Assembly (NCBI GenBank): GCA_022826345.1 | Contig: JAJDVB010000032.1 | Coordinates: forward strand, 1 to 13,665 | DNA: 13,665 nt | Reading direction: 5' to 3' | Source of the DNA: Alphaproteobacteria bacterium | GTDB lineage: Bacteria; Pseudomonadota; Alphaproteobacteria; UBA828 | Part shown: positions 7,330-13,665 of the stretch, in pieces | How the letters are laid out: each line of letters opens with the position of its first letter | Position numbering within the stretch: position 1 is the first letter of the stretch | Program-made: the position numbers and the translations under genes | The notes under the pieces: model-generated | Database searches by the model: none | The model's input: the letters and a program-made list of their open reading frames with translations, nothing else | What the model was told of the DNA's origin: nothing

Positions 7330-8322
7330 CTATTCCCGTTTCACGAGACCTGCGACGTCGCGTTTCAGCAGCCAAGTCGTCCATTGCAAGAGCTTTCTGG
7401 GTAGGCTGACCAGGCCTTCGGGCAGGAACAATATCGTCGCGATCAGGACCAGGCCGTAGAAGCCGGGCCGAAGCTCATCCAGGCCGCGCAGGGATTCGTC
7501 GATGATCGACAGAACCGTGACGCCGATAATCGGGCCCGCGAAGTGGCCCATACCGCCCACAAGCACCCAGACCAAGACAAAGAGCATCTGCTTCAGGCCG
7601 AACAGGCCCGGATTAATCGCGGTGACGTAGTGCGCGATCATGGCGCCCGCGATACCCGCGAAAAATCCGCCGGTGACGAATGCGATGGTGCGATAGCGCC
7701 GCACATCGACGCCAACCGATTGCGCCAGCGTGTCCTTGTGATGCACACCGTGAAAGATGAAGCCGAAGCGGGAATGTTCGATCCGGTACATGACAGTGAG
7801 GCAAACCAGCCCCACGATCACCGCGAAGAAGTAGTACGGAACCGGGGCGCCAAGATCGATATAGAGCAGGTCGCCCAAGTCGATTTCCAGAACTGGGATG
7901 CGCCGCAGCCCCCGAAAACCGCCGAACGGATCGATGAACTGAACCCAGCACAGGCGGATCGCTTCGGCGGCGGCGAAGGAGCCGATGAGGAAGTAGAACC
8001 CCTTCATGCGAAACAGCGGGAAACTCAGAATATAGGCGATGGCCGCCGCCGCCACGCCGCCGAGCGGCATGGATATCCAAGGGGAGATAGGAAGCGCCGC
8101 GAGGAGCGCACTCGCATAGGCGCCCACACCCATGATCACGGCGTGGGCCAGCGAAAACTCGCCCGTGATGGCGATGAGACGATAGCTCACCACGAGAATG
8201 ATGTTGATGAACATGAAAATCAGGAAATCCAGCTGATACGGCCGCAGGACGAACGGCAGGACGCAGACGACCGCCAGGATGACGGCGAGCCCGGCGACGT
8301 TGCGGTGCGTCCGGCTAAACAC
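7330..8322 (-). CDS. livM: Branched-chain amino acid-type ABC transporter permease LivM
   Basis: This inner-membrane subunit of about 330 residues forms the translocation pore with LivH. It has many hydrophobic segments, the BPD_transp_2 motif in GEFSLAHAVIMGVGAYAS after the second helix, FPLFRMKGFYFLIGSFA in the middle, and the late motif VWVLVGGMGHFAGPIIG typical of LivM. There are two possible GTG starts, 8328 and 8322. GGGAG inside livH lies 9 nt before the GTG at 8322 but only 3 nt before 8328, so 8322 is preferred, though the call is close. Either start overlaps the end of livH (8 or 14 bp), showing translational coupling. It converges with the TPR gene, with only 6 bp between stops and no visible terminator. 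Confidence 0.94.
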   Translation of the reverse strand: MFSRTHRNVAGLAVILAVVCVLPFVLRPYQLDFLIFMFINIILVVSYRLIAITGEFSLAHAVIMGVGAYASALLAALPISPWISMPLGGVAAAAIAYILSFPLFRMKGFYFLIGSFAAAEAIRLCWVQFIDPFGGFRGLRRIPVLEIDLGDLLYIDLGAPVPYYFFAVIVGLVCLTVMYRIEHSRFGFIFHGVHHKDTLAQSVGVDVRRYRTIAFVTGGFFAGIAGAMIAHYVTAINPGLFGLKQMLFVLVWVLVGGMGHFAGPIIGVTVLSIIDESLRGLDELRPGFYGLVLIATILFLPEGLVSLPRKLLQWTTWLLKRDVAGLVKRE

Positions 8323-9199
8323 TCTCACGCGCTCCCATGATCCCGGTCGGTTTGACGATCAGGACCAGCAGCATCAACGCCAGACCCAGGATCGTCGCGA
8401 CCTCGCCGCCGATGTAAGTGGTGACGAAGGTATGGAAGAAGCTGTACACGACGGCCGCAATCAGGGCGCCTTCGATGCTTCCCATGCCGCCGACAATCAT
8501 GACGATGAAGGCGGTGACGAGCACCGGATGGCCCATCTGCGGCGTGATGCGCACAAGCGGTGACATGACCGCGCCACCCATGCCGGCCATCGCGGCGCTG
8601 ATGACCATCGCCAGCATGGATATCTTGCCGATGCCGATGCCCTGCAGCGCGGCCGCTTCTGGATTCTGGGCGCAGGCGCGCATCGCCCAGCCGATCCTGG
8701 TGCGGCTCATGAAGAGCCAGAAGGCAACGAGGATGAATGCCGCGATCGCGAAGACGAACAGCCGCGAGTGGGAGATCGTGACGCTCTGGATCCCGAAGGC
8801 ATGCCACGATTCCTTGAAATAGGGCGTCATGTTCTTCATGAGCCCTTGGCCAAACAGATAAACAACGAGAACCTCAAGGACGAACATCATGCCGACGGAA
8901 ACGATGAGGCCGCCGAACAAATTGCCGCGCATCGGGCGAAACAGCGCGCGCTCCATCAAAAGGCCGATAGCCACCGTCAATAGAGTCGCCAAGACAATCG
9001 AGGCGAAGAACGGGATACCGACTTCCGCGTAGAGGTACCAAGTCGCATATGCGCCCACCATGTAGAGAGCACCGTGGGCGAAATTGACGATCTGCATGAT
9101 GCCGAAAATCAAGACCAGGCCGACCGCAAAAATTGCGGTGAAGCTGCTCGCAATCAGCGAGTTCATGATGGTCTGAAGAATGAGTTCCAGATCCGTCAT
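8315..9199 (-). CDS. livH: Branched-chain amino acid-type ABC transporter permease LivH
   Basis: This 294-residue, very hydrophobic permease is the partner of LivM. The family hallmark is near the N-terminus: LVLIFGIMQIVNFAHGALYM (about 28-47) followed by GAYATWY. ALFRPMRGN and the late GGMGSIEGALI segment (about 237-247) are also typical. The expected topology is about eight membrane helices. ATG 9199 is preceded by only a weak purine stretch. It lies 91 bp downstream of the binding-protein gene, and that gap carries a strong stem-loop, so it is probably on the same transcript but at a lower level. The stop codon overlaps the livM start. Confidence 0.95.
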   Translation of the reverse strand: MTDLELILQTIMNSLIASSFTAIFAVGLVLIFGIMQIVNFAHGALYMVGAYATWYLYAEVGIPFFASIVLATLLTVAIGLLMERALFRPMRGNLFGGLIVSVGMMFVLEVLVVYLFGQGLMKNMTPYFKESWHAFGIQSVTISHSRLFVFAIAAFILVAFWLFMSRTRIGWAMRACAQNPEAAALQGIGIGKISMLAMVISAAMAGMGGAVMSPLVRITPQMGHPVLVTAFIVMIVGGMGSIEGALIAAVVYSFFHTFVTTYIGGEVATILGLALMLLVLIVKPTGIMGARESV

Positions 9200-9250
9200 G
9201 TCTCGCTAAGGCCCGTTCCGGCCGATCGCCAAATAGTGTGAGAGGAAAGA

Positions 9251-9276
9251 ATGTGCCCCGCCGGAGCGGGGCACAT
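9251..9276 (-). terminator. Stem-loop between binding-protein gene and livH (partial terminator or mRNA-stabilising hairpin)
   Basis: ATGTGCCCCG (9251-9260) and CGGGGCACAT (9267-9276) are perfect inverted repeats: a 10-bp stem with a 6-nt loop. On the minus strand it lies 14 nt after the binding-protein stop and is followed by TCTTTCCTCT, a pyrimidine-rich but interrupted tail. This would give a leaky intrinsic terminator or protect the upstream mRNA 3' end, a known way to make more periplasmic binding protein than permease. Confidence 0.7.
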
Positions 9277-9290
9277 CACCTGAGGTTCGA

Positions 9291-10571
9291 TTAGCCTGCG
9301 AGCGGGACGCCGAGCTCTATGAAGTGCTTTTTCAGAACGTCCAGATGCTGGTCGCACCAGGCTCTGACATCGCCCATCTCGACGATGACGGCTTTGCCGT
9401 TCTGCATTTGAACGACGGGCCACTTGCCGAGCGCCGCGCTGTTCACACCGAAGAAATCTTCGCCCCACCATTCGGCGTCACCGAATGCGTGCGGCACCGG
9501 GCTCAGCGCGCGGAGGGCTTCCGCGACCGCCGGCGGATCGAAGGTGCCGGCGTTAGCCGCGGCGGCACGCCACATCTCAAGCGCTGCCGCATATTCCCAC
9601 GACACCGCGGTCCAGGCACCCGGATAGCGCTCGGCGTAGGTCTTGTAGAATGCGGCCGCGTTATCGAAATGGGTGCCACCGCCCTGCATGATCGGATCGT
9701 CGAGATCCGGGAACTGCCAAAGGAATCCCTCCAGGAACTCCTTGCTCGTCTTGCTCAGAATGTGCTCGTACTGGTCGAGCGTGCAGTTCACGAACTGGCC
9801 CTCGTAACCCTGCAGGAACGCCTGCTCGGTCAAGAGGTTGACGTAATCTGGATAGGCCGTGTCCCAGGTGATCACGTCGGGGTTCGCGGCGATCAGTTTC
9901 GACACCACCGGGGCGAAGTCCGTCACCTCGAAGCCGAACAGGTTCTCTTCGACGATCTCGATGCCAGCGACCTCGAACGCGGCCCGGTAGGTCGCGAGAG
10001 AGCTCAGGCCCAGCTCGTCGTTTTGTGTTGCAATGGCCGCCGTCTTGATGTGCGGCATGTTGCGCGCGATGTAGTCGACGGCGGTTACGTTGTAGAAGGG
10101 ATGGACTTCGACGGGCGCGAACAAATAGGGCGCGTCCTCGCTGATGTCGGTCGGCACTAGCGTCGTCGTCAGCATCTTGTTGCGGGTCATGAAGTCCTTC
10201 ACCGCCTGCACGGGCGTGATCCCGAGCATCAGGACGATCGAGACTTCATCCTCGAAGAGCAGCTTCTTGGCGCCGACGGTCGCCTTGACGGCATCGAACT
10301 CATCGTCATAGGAGATGATCTCGACCTTGTACTTCTCGCCGCCCATGTCGAGGCCGCCGGCGGCATTGATCTGCTCCGCCCAGATCTCGACACCGTAGAG
10401 GCCTGGAAGACCCCAGCCCGCGGCATCGCCGGTGAGCGCGGCGAGAAAGCCGATCTTCACCGTTTTCTCCCCGGCGAAGACCTTCGAGGGTGTCGCACCG
10501 AAGGCGGTCAAGCCCGCGGCAATGCCACCCGTTGCCGCCATAAACTTACGCCGTGTGATGTTCGCTTTCAT
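9291..10571 (-). CDS. ABC transporter substrate-binding protein, LivK/Peripla_BP_6 type, with Tat signal
   Basis: This 426-residue periplasmic binding protein belongs to the HAAT (liv) importer. The N-terminus has a twin-arginine signal, TRRKF (6-10), a weakly hydrophobic Ala/Gly stretch and a likely cleavage site near VFA-GE (31-35), so it may be exported folded. The mature part begins TVKIGFLAALTGDAAGWG, typical of type I leucine-binding-like proteins, and shows the two-lobed pattern (IATQNDELGLSS, then ADV/NPDVITWDTAYPD). The ligand cannot be read from sequence: branched-chain amino acids, amides, urea-like compounds and aromatic acids are all known for the family. ATG 10571 was chosen because GGGAGGT lies 8 nt upstream; an in-frame ATG at 10607 would add 12 polar residues before the signal. 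It leads the arm containing livH and livM. Confidence 0.93.
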   Translation of the reverse strand: MKANITRRKFMAATGGIAAGLTAFGATPSKVFAGEKTVKIGFLAALTGDAAGWGLPGLYGVEIWAEQINAAGGLDMGGEKYKVEIISYDDEFDAVKATVGAKKLLFEDEVSIVLMLGITPVQAVKDFMTRNKMLTTTLVPTDISEDAPYLFAPVEVHPFYNVTAVDYIARNMPHIKTAAIATQNDELGLSSLATYRAAFEVAGIEIVEENLFGFEVTDFAPVVSKLIAANPDVITWDTAYPDYVNLLTEQAFLQGYEGQFVNCTLDQYEHILSKTSKEFLEGFLWQFPDLDDPIMQGGGTHFDNAAAFYKTYAERYPGAWTAVSWEYAAALEMWRAAAANAGTFDPPAVAEALRALSPVPHAFGDAEWWGEDFFGVNSAALGKWPVVQMQNGKAVIVEMGDVRAWCDQHLDVLKKHFIELGVPLAG

Positions 10572-10734
10572 GGAGTAAGACCTCCCGTGATTGCTGGTGT
10601 TTGCCATGGTGCACAGCTATGCGGACCGCTCATGCGGCCGCAGAGAACCCCACAAGTCGTATTCGGGGTCGTAACCGACTGGACGTCGCCCGGACCCTGA
10701 TCTTTGCAGCCGCTAAGGTACGTAGCATTTGTGC

Positions 10735-10744
10735 GAGTCGACTC
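10735..10744. promoter_or_regulatory. 10-bp perfect palindrome, possible operator
   Basis: GAGTCGACTC is a perfect palindrome in the 201-bp gap upstream of the binding-protein gene, about 165 bp from its start and about 30 bp past the stop of the amine-dehydrogenase-like gene. It could be half of a repressor or activator site, but a single short palindrome may be chance. No convincing sigma-70 promoter was seen beside it. Confidence 0.2.
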
Positions 10745-10772
10745 TTTACTCTTCTCGAAACACTAACCTCAG

Positions 10773-12947
10773 CTAGTTCGCGGTCATGGACGCGTTCTCT
10801 CGTCCCCAGATCATGCGCTCGCGGAGGAAAGGCTGCGGCCGCCGCGGATTCTCCGATTCGAACTCCCGGGCGAGACGGTGCGCATCGAAGATCGCATCGC
10901 CGGTAAGGCGCGGTGCATAGCAATCGCCGGCCTGGTAGATGCCTGCGATCCCTTCCTCTTCCCACCTTTCGCGACGCTCCCAGAGCGACTTGTAAAGCTC
11001 GCTGTTCGCAAGCCGCGCCGTCACCAGAATTACGGTATCGGCGTCGATGGTCTGGGTCTCCTCGCCCATCTTGCGTACATGCTCGCCGGGCCTGGGCTCG
11101 ACGGTGCGCTTGTAGCCGTCCCGAGAGAGGCTGAAGAGCTTCACCTTCACCACGTTGCCCGGATCGCACTCCTCGACCCAGGTGCCGCCGTATTGGGTGA
11201 TGCCTTTTTCGTGCAGCATGCGATGCAGGTTGGGGGCCTCGAGGGTGTATTCCATCAACGGTGCGGCCTCGGAGAACTGCGTGACGATCGACACTTGCTT
11301 GCCCCGATCGGCCAGCATCTCGGCCATACTGACGCCGGTGAAGTACCCGTCGGCATCAAGAATGACGACGCGCTCACCGACATCCTTGCCCGCCATGATC
11401 TGCTCGGGCGTTGCGAAGTGAGGCGCCGCTGCATCGATGCCCGGAACCGGCGCCATCGTGATGTGGCTGAAGCCGTCGGCCGCCCACCGGGAGCCGGTGC
11501 AAAGCACCACCTTGTCGGCGCCGTAGTTCAGCACGTCATCGGATTCGAGGCGGGCGTTCGTGTGCACTTCGACGTTTTTGAGCTTGTCGAGCTGAGCCTG
11601 CCGGTAGCTGGTGATGCGGCCCCATTCCGCCATGCCCGGATAGCGCATGACATCGCGGATATGCCCGCCGATTTCTGATTCCGCTTCGCAGACGTGCACG
11701 TCGTAGCCTCGCTGGCCCAGAACGCGAGCGGCCTCGGTCCCGGCGGGTCCCGCGCCGACCACGAGAACCGATCCGGCGTCCTCGACGTGATCGAATTTCT
11801 CCGGGTGCCAGCCGCGGCGATATTCTTCGTTGGCGACGGGGTTCTGCGTGCAAACGAGCGCAGTGCCTCGTTCCCATCGAGAGATGCAGATGTTGCAGCC
11901 GATGCACTCGCGGATGTCTTCGAGCCGCCCTTCCTCGATCTTCTGGGGCAGGAAGGGATCGGCAATCGAGGGGCGCGCGCCGCCGATGATGTCCGCCTGC
12001 CCGGAGCTGATCACGTGGACCATGTCGTCCGGGCTGGTGAAACGCCCCACGTTGATCACCGGCACCTTGGCGACGCTCTTGACGTGTTTCGTGAACGGCG
12101 CCTGGTGGTTCGCCTTGTAGAAGCGCGACGGGCCGGCATCTTCGCCCCATTCGCTGAACGTTGAGACGTTCACGTCCCAGAGATCCACCAGGCCGCGCCG
12201 GGTGGCGAGCTCGATGAACCCGATGCCGTCATCCTCCGCCTGCACGCCGTCCGGCCCCATGATCTGGTCGATCGAAATTCGCACGGCGATCGCGCATTCA
12301 TGGCCGACGGCCTCTTTCACCTTTTCGATGGTCTCCAACCAGAAGCGCGCGCGATTCTCGAAGGAACCGCCGTACTTGTCGGTTCGCTTGTTGTAGAAGC
12401 GCGACAAAAACTGCACCGGCAAGACGCCGTGCGAGCCGTAGACGTACACGATGTCGAAGCCGGCCTGCACGGCCCGTTTCGCGGACTCGACGTACATGTC
12501 CTGGAGCTCGATGATCTCGGCTTCGTCGGGCTCGTGCGAGTAGGTGCCGATCGACCAATCCGAGGTCGATTGCGTGGGAGACGACGGAGCGGCTCGCGTC
12601 TCCAGGTTCGCCGACGCCGAGCCCATATGCCAAAGCTCCACACCGGCGAGCGCATCCCATTTGTGCAGGCTGTCGCACATGTGCCGGAGATTGATGATGT
12701 CGCCGTCGTCCCAAAGGCAGGCCAGCACGCCCGGCGAGGTGTCGGCTTCATGGTCGATCGAGCAAGCCTCCGTACAGACACCGCCCCAGCCGCCCTCCGC
12801 CTTCATGCCCCGAAACGCGGCCTGCGTGCCCGGCCGCTCCGAGCCCGCGCCATTGCAGTGCGGAACCTGGTAGAAGCGGTTCTTCATCGTCTTCGGGCCG
12901 AACTGGATGGGCTCGAAGAGGATGTCGTACTTGGGGTCTCGCGCCAT
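10773..12947 (-). CDS. Trimethylamine/dimethylamine dehydrogenase-like FMN/4Fe-4S oxidoreductase
   Basis: This 724-residue protein has the same length and layout as Methylophilus trimethylamine dehydrogenase (TMADH): an old-yellow-enzyme FMN barrel (about 8-345), a 4Fe-4S site with C348, C351, C354 and C366, and dinucleotide-binding domains from about 393 (VLVVGAGPAGTEAA). The opening ARDPKYDILFEPIQFGPKT is nearly that of TMADH. C31 matches the Cys that bonds to FMN; Y170, H173 and D270 match catalytic Tyr169, His172 and Asp267; W267 and W358 match two walls of the aromatic bowl. The third wall, Tyr60, is A61, and the ETF-contact Tyr442 is R444. The likely reaction is oxidative N-dealkylation or deamination of a secondary or tertiary amine, but the substrate is open. 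2,4-dienoyl-CoA reductase is a more distant alternative. ATG 12947 has AGGGAG 7 nt upstream. Confidence 0.9.
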   Translation of the reverse strand: MARDPKYDILFEPIQFGPKTMKNRFYQVPHCNGAGSERPGTQAAFRGMKAEGGWGGVCTEACSIDHEADTSPGVLACLWDDGDIINLRHMCDSLHKWDALAGVELWHMGSASANLETRAAPSSPTQSTSDWSIGTYSHEPDEAEIIELQDMYVESAKRAVQAGFDIVYVYGSHGVLPVQFLSRFYNKRTDKYGGSFENRARFWLETIEKVKEAVGHECAIAVRISIDQIMGPDGVQAEDDGIGFIELATRRGLVDLWDVNVSTFSEWGEDAGPSRFYKANHQAPFTKHVKSVAKVPVINVGRFTSPDDMVHVISSGQADIIGGARPSIADPFLPQKIEEGRLEDIRECIGCNICISRWERGTALVCTQNPVANEEYRRGWHPEKFDHVEDAGSVLVVGAGPAGTEAARVLGQRGYDVHVCEAESEIGGHIRDVMRYPGMAEWGRITSYRQAQLDKLKNVEVHTNARLESDDVLNYGADKVVLCTGSRWAADGFSHITMAPVPGIDAAAPHFATPEQIMAGKDVGERVVILDADGYFTGVSMAEMLADRGKQVSIVTQFSEAAPLMEYTLEAPNLHRMLHEKGITQYGGTWVEECDPGNVVKVKLFSLSRDGYKRTVEPRPGEHVRKMGEETQTIDADTVILVTARLANSELYKSLWERRERWEEEGIAGIYQAGDCYAPRLTGDAIFDAHRLAREFESENPRRPQPFLRERMIWGRENASMTAN

Positions 12948-12961
12948 GATTACACTCCCTA

Positions 12962-12977
12962 CAGACCGGCAGACCGG
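12962..12977. repeat. Tandem 8-bp repeat upstream of the amine-dehydrogenase-like gene
   Basis: CAGACCGG occurs twice in a row, ending about 30 bp upstream of the dehydrogenase start codon, close to its ribosome-binding site. It could be a regulator half-site pair in direct orientation or simple slippage. Only two copies are present. Confidence 0.35.
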
Positions 12978-13074
12978 CGCACGGCATAACTTCTGTTCGG
13001 CAGCTTAAGTGGCTTCGAATTGGCAGGCAAGCGCGGGCCAACACGGCGCCGCGCGACGCATGGTTCGCGATCCG

Positions 13075-13092
13075 ACGCCGGTCGCGCGGCGT
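13075..13092 (-). terminator. Possible GC-rich hairpin after the SnoaL-like gene
   Basis: ACGCCG (13075-13080) and CGGCGT (13087-13092) pair across a 6-nt loop, 15 nt downstream of the SnoaL-like stop on the minus strand. There is no T-run after it, and a second short GC stem follows at 13052-13069. A Rho-independent terminator is therefore weakly supported. Confidence 0.25.
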
Positions 13093-13107
13093 GGGGACCG
13101 TTACATG

Positions 13108-13413
13108 TCAGAAATAGAACAGTTGCTCCTGGGTGACACCGTCGTCACCGAAACTGATCATGCCGGCCCCAACAATGCCTCCGACCTGCCACTTGCACCA
13201 CGCGGTGCCGCCCTCGACCACGACATCGGTGATGTCCATCTTGTCGCCGATCTTTCTCAGCTCGGCGATGTAGCCCGGCAGGTCGCTCTTGCCGTAGACG
13301 GCGCCGTCTTTGTCTAGAAGCTTGTAGTCGTTCGTCACGTTCGCGGCGATTTCATCGGCGTTCAAGCCGCTGAAACCGCTGGCATATCCACCCAACTTGT
13401 CCGCTGCTGACAT
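13108..13413 (-). CDS. Small SnoaL/NTF2-like protein
   Basis: This 101-residue cytoplasmic protein has the features of a short SnoaL-like or nuclear transport factor 2-like cone fold: an N-terminal helix region (SAADKLGGYASGFSGLNADE), NDYKLLDKDGAVYGKSDLPG in the middle, and beta strands with WCKWQVGG and GMISFGDDGV near the end. Family members range from isomerases, hydrolases and dehydratases to non-catalytic binding proteins, so no reaction is assigned. ATG 13413 has GGAGAAGAG about 6 nt upstream. It lies upstream of the amine-dehydrogenase-like gene on the same strand, 160 bp away, and downstream of another minus-strand gene that runs off the window, so a shared catabolic role is possible but inferred. 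Confidence 0.75.
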   Translation of the reverse strand: MSAADKLGGYASGFSGLNADEIAANVTNDYKLLDKDGAVYGKSDLPGYIAELRKIGDKMDITDVVVEGGTAWCKWQVGGIVGAGMISFGDDGVTQEQLFYF

Positions 13414-13528
13414 GTCTCTCTTCTCCAGCCCGTGTTGAGGTCATTCAAGATAACTGGGTTGGACGGTTGTCGCGCATCAACCATCGCCACACAAGCCAGG
13501 ACGCTCCGGGCCCTTGGCCGGCGTAGGA

Positions 13529-13665
13529 TCAGGCGCGCGCGCCATTCAGGAACGTGTCGATATCCGGGGTTCGATAGCCGTCGCGGGTCCACAGAACCGG
13601 AAAGTAGTTCTCGTCGATGGTGTTGTCGCCGAGCCGCTTGTAGCGGCTGTAGATCGAGCCGACAC
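13529..13665 (-). CDS. C-terminal fragment of an unrecognised protein (5' end outside window)
   Basis: Reading the minus strand from the right edge gives 45 residues ending at TGA 13531-13529, beginning VGSIYSRYKRLGDNTIDENY and ending DIDTFLNGARA. The composition (Tyr-, Asp- and Arg-rich, with WTRDGYRTPDID) looks like a genuine globular C-terminus, and its stop lies 115 bp upstream of the SnoaL-like start on the same strand. I do not recognise the family. The start lies beyond the window. Confidence 0.6.
   Translation of the reverse strand, partial: VGSIYSRYKRLGDNTIDENYFPVLWTRDGYRTPDIDTFLNGARA

Noticed and set aside
7543..8340. A 265-codon open frame on the plus strand
   Set aside because: It is antisense to livM, and its His/Asp/Glu/Arg-rich translation is the usual mirror of a membrane protein's hydrophobic codons.
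9324..10160. A 278-codon open frame on the plus strand
   Set aside because: It is antisense to the binding-protein gene, without motifs or a ribosome-binding site.
10572..10607. Earlier ATG adding 12 residues to the binding protein
   Set aside because: The ribosome-binding site GGGAGGT lies inside this stretch at the proper distance from ATG 10571, and the added residues would precede the Tat signal.
1..13665. CRISPR arrays, tRNA or rRNA genes, transposases, toxin-antitoxin pairs or phage genes
   Set aside because: No regularly spaced repeats, cloverleaf-like sequence, transposase motifs or terminal inverted repeats were seen on reading both strands.

Overview
This 13.7-kb window is GC-rich and densely coded, with short intergenic gaps and no rRNA, tRNA, phage or insertion-sequence genes. 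The gene content suggests an amine- and amino-acid-using Alphaproteobacterium: a trimethylamine-dehydrogenase-like flavoprotein, a liv-type ABC importer whose binding protein has a twin-arginine signal, an acyl-CoA-dehydrogenase-fold protein and two cupins. The taxonomy is inference from composition and gene families; nothing in the window proves it.

Left third (1-4853). The C-terminal end of an unrecognised plus-strand gene (2-190) is followed by a small metal-type cupin (408-791). A minus-strand acyl-CoA dehydrogenase family protein (847-2250) lies divergent to a membrane-anchored, stand-alone FtsH-type M41 zinc peptidase domain that has no AAA+ ATPase (2413-3096). Next comes a minus-strand pair: a GT1/MGT-type glycosyltransferase (3564-4853) and a DUF861-type cupin (3208-3561) that starts 2 nt after the glycosyltransferase stop.

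Middle (5091-10571). This is a complete branched-chain-amino-acid-type (HAAT family) ABC importer split into two converging arms. livG and livF overlap on the plus strand and are followed by a TPR-repeat gene that reaches the junction. The binding protein, livH and livM lie on the minus strand. A perfect 10-bp stem-loop sits between the binding-protein gene and livH, where partial termination or 3'-end stabilisation would give more binding protein than permease.

Right third (10773-13665). A 724-residue protein closely resembles bacterial trimethylamine/dimethylamine dehydrogenase, with FMN-barrel, 4Fe-4S and dinucleotide-binding domains. The covalent-flavin Cys, catalytic Tyr/His/Asp and cluster cysteines are kept. 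One wall of the substrate's aromatic bowl (Tyr60 in the Methylophilus enzyme) is Ala, and the electron-transfer-flavoprotein contact Tyr442 is Arg. Behind it are a small SnoaL/NTF2-like protein and the C-terminal end of another unrecognised minus-strand gene.

Working model (inference): the importer brings in a small amino-acid-like or amine compound and the dehydrogenase oxidatively dealkylates or deaminates it, with accessory cupins and the SnoaL-like protein handling intermediates. A recurring theme is familiar folds with a changed active site: the dehydrogenase bowl, an acyl-CoA dehydrogenase without its catalytic Glu, a GT1 enzyme with Pro for the catalytic His, and an M41 peptidase without its ATPase. 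These are the best leads. No single novel system is proven by the sequence.
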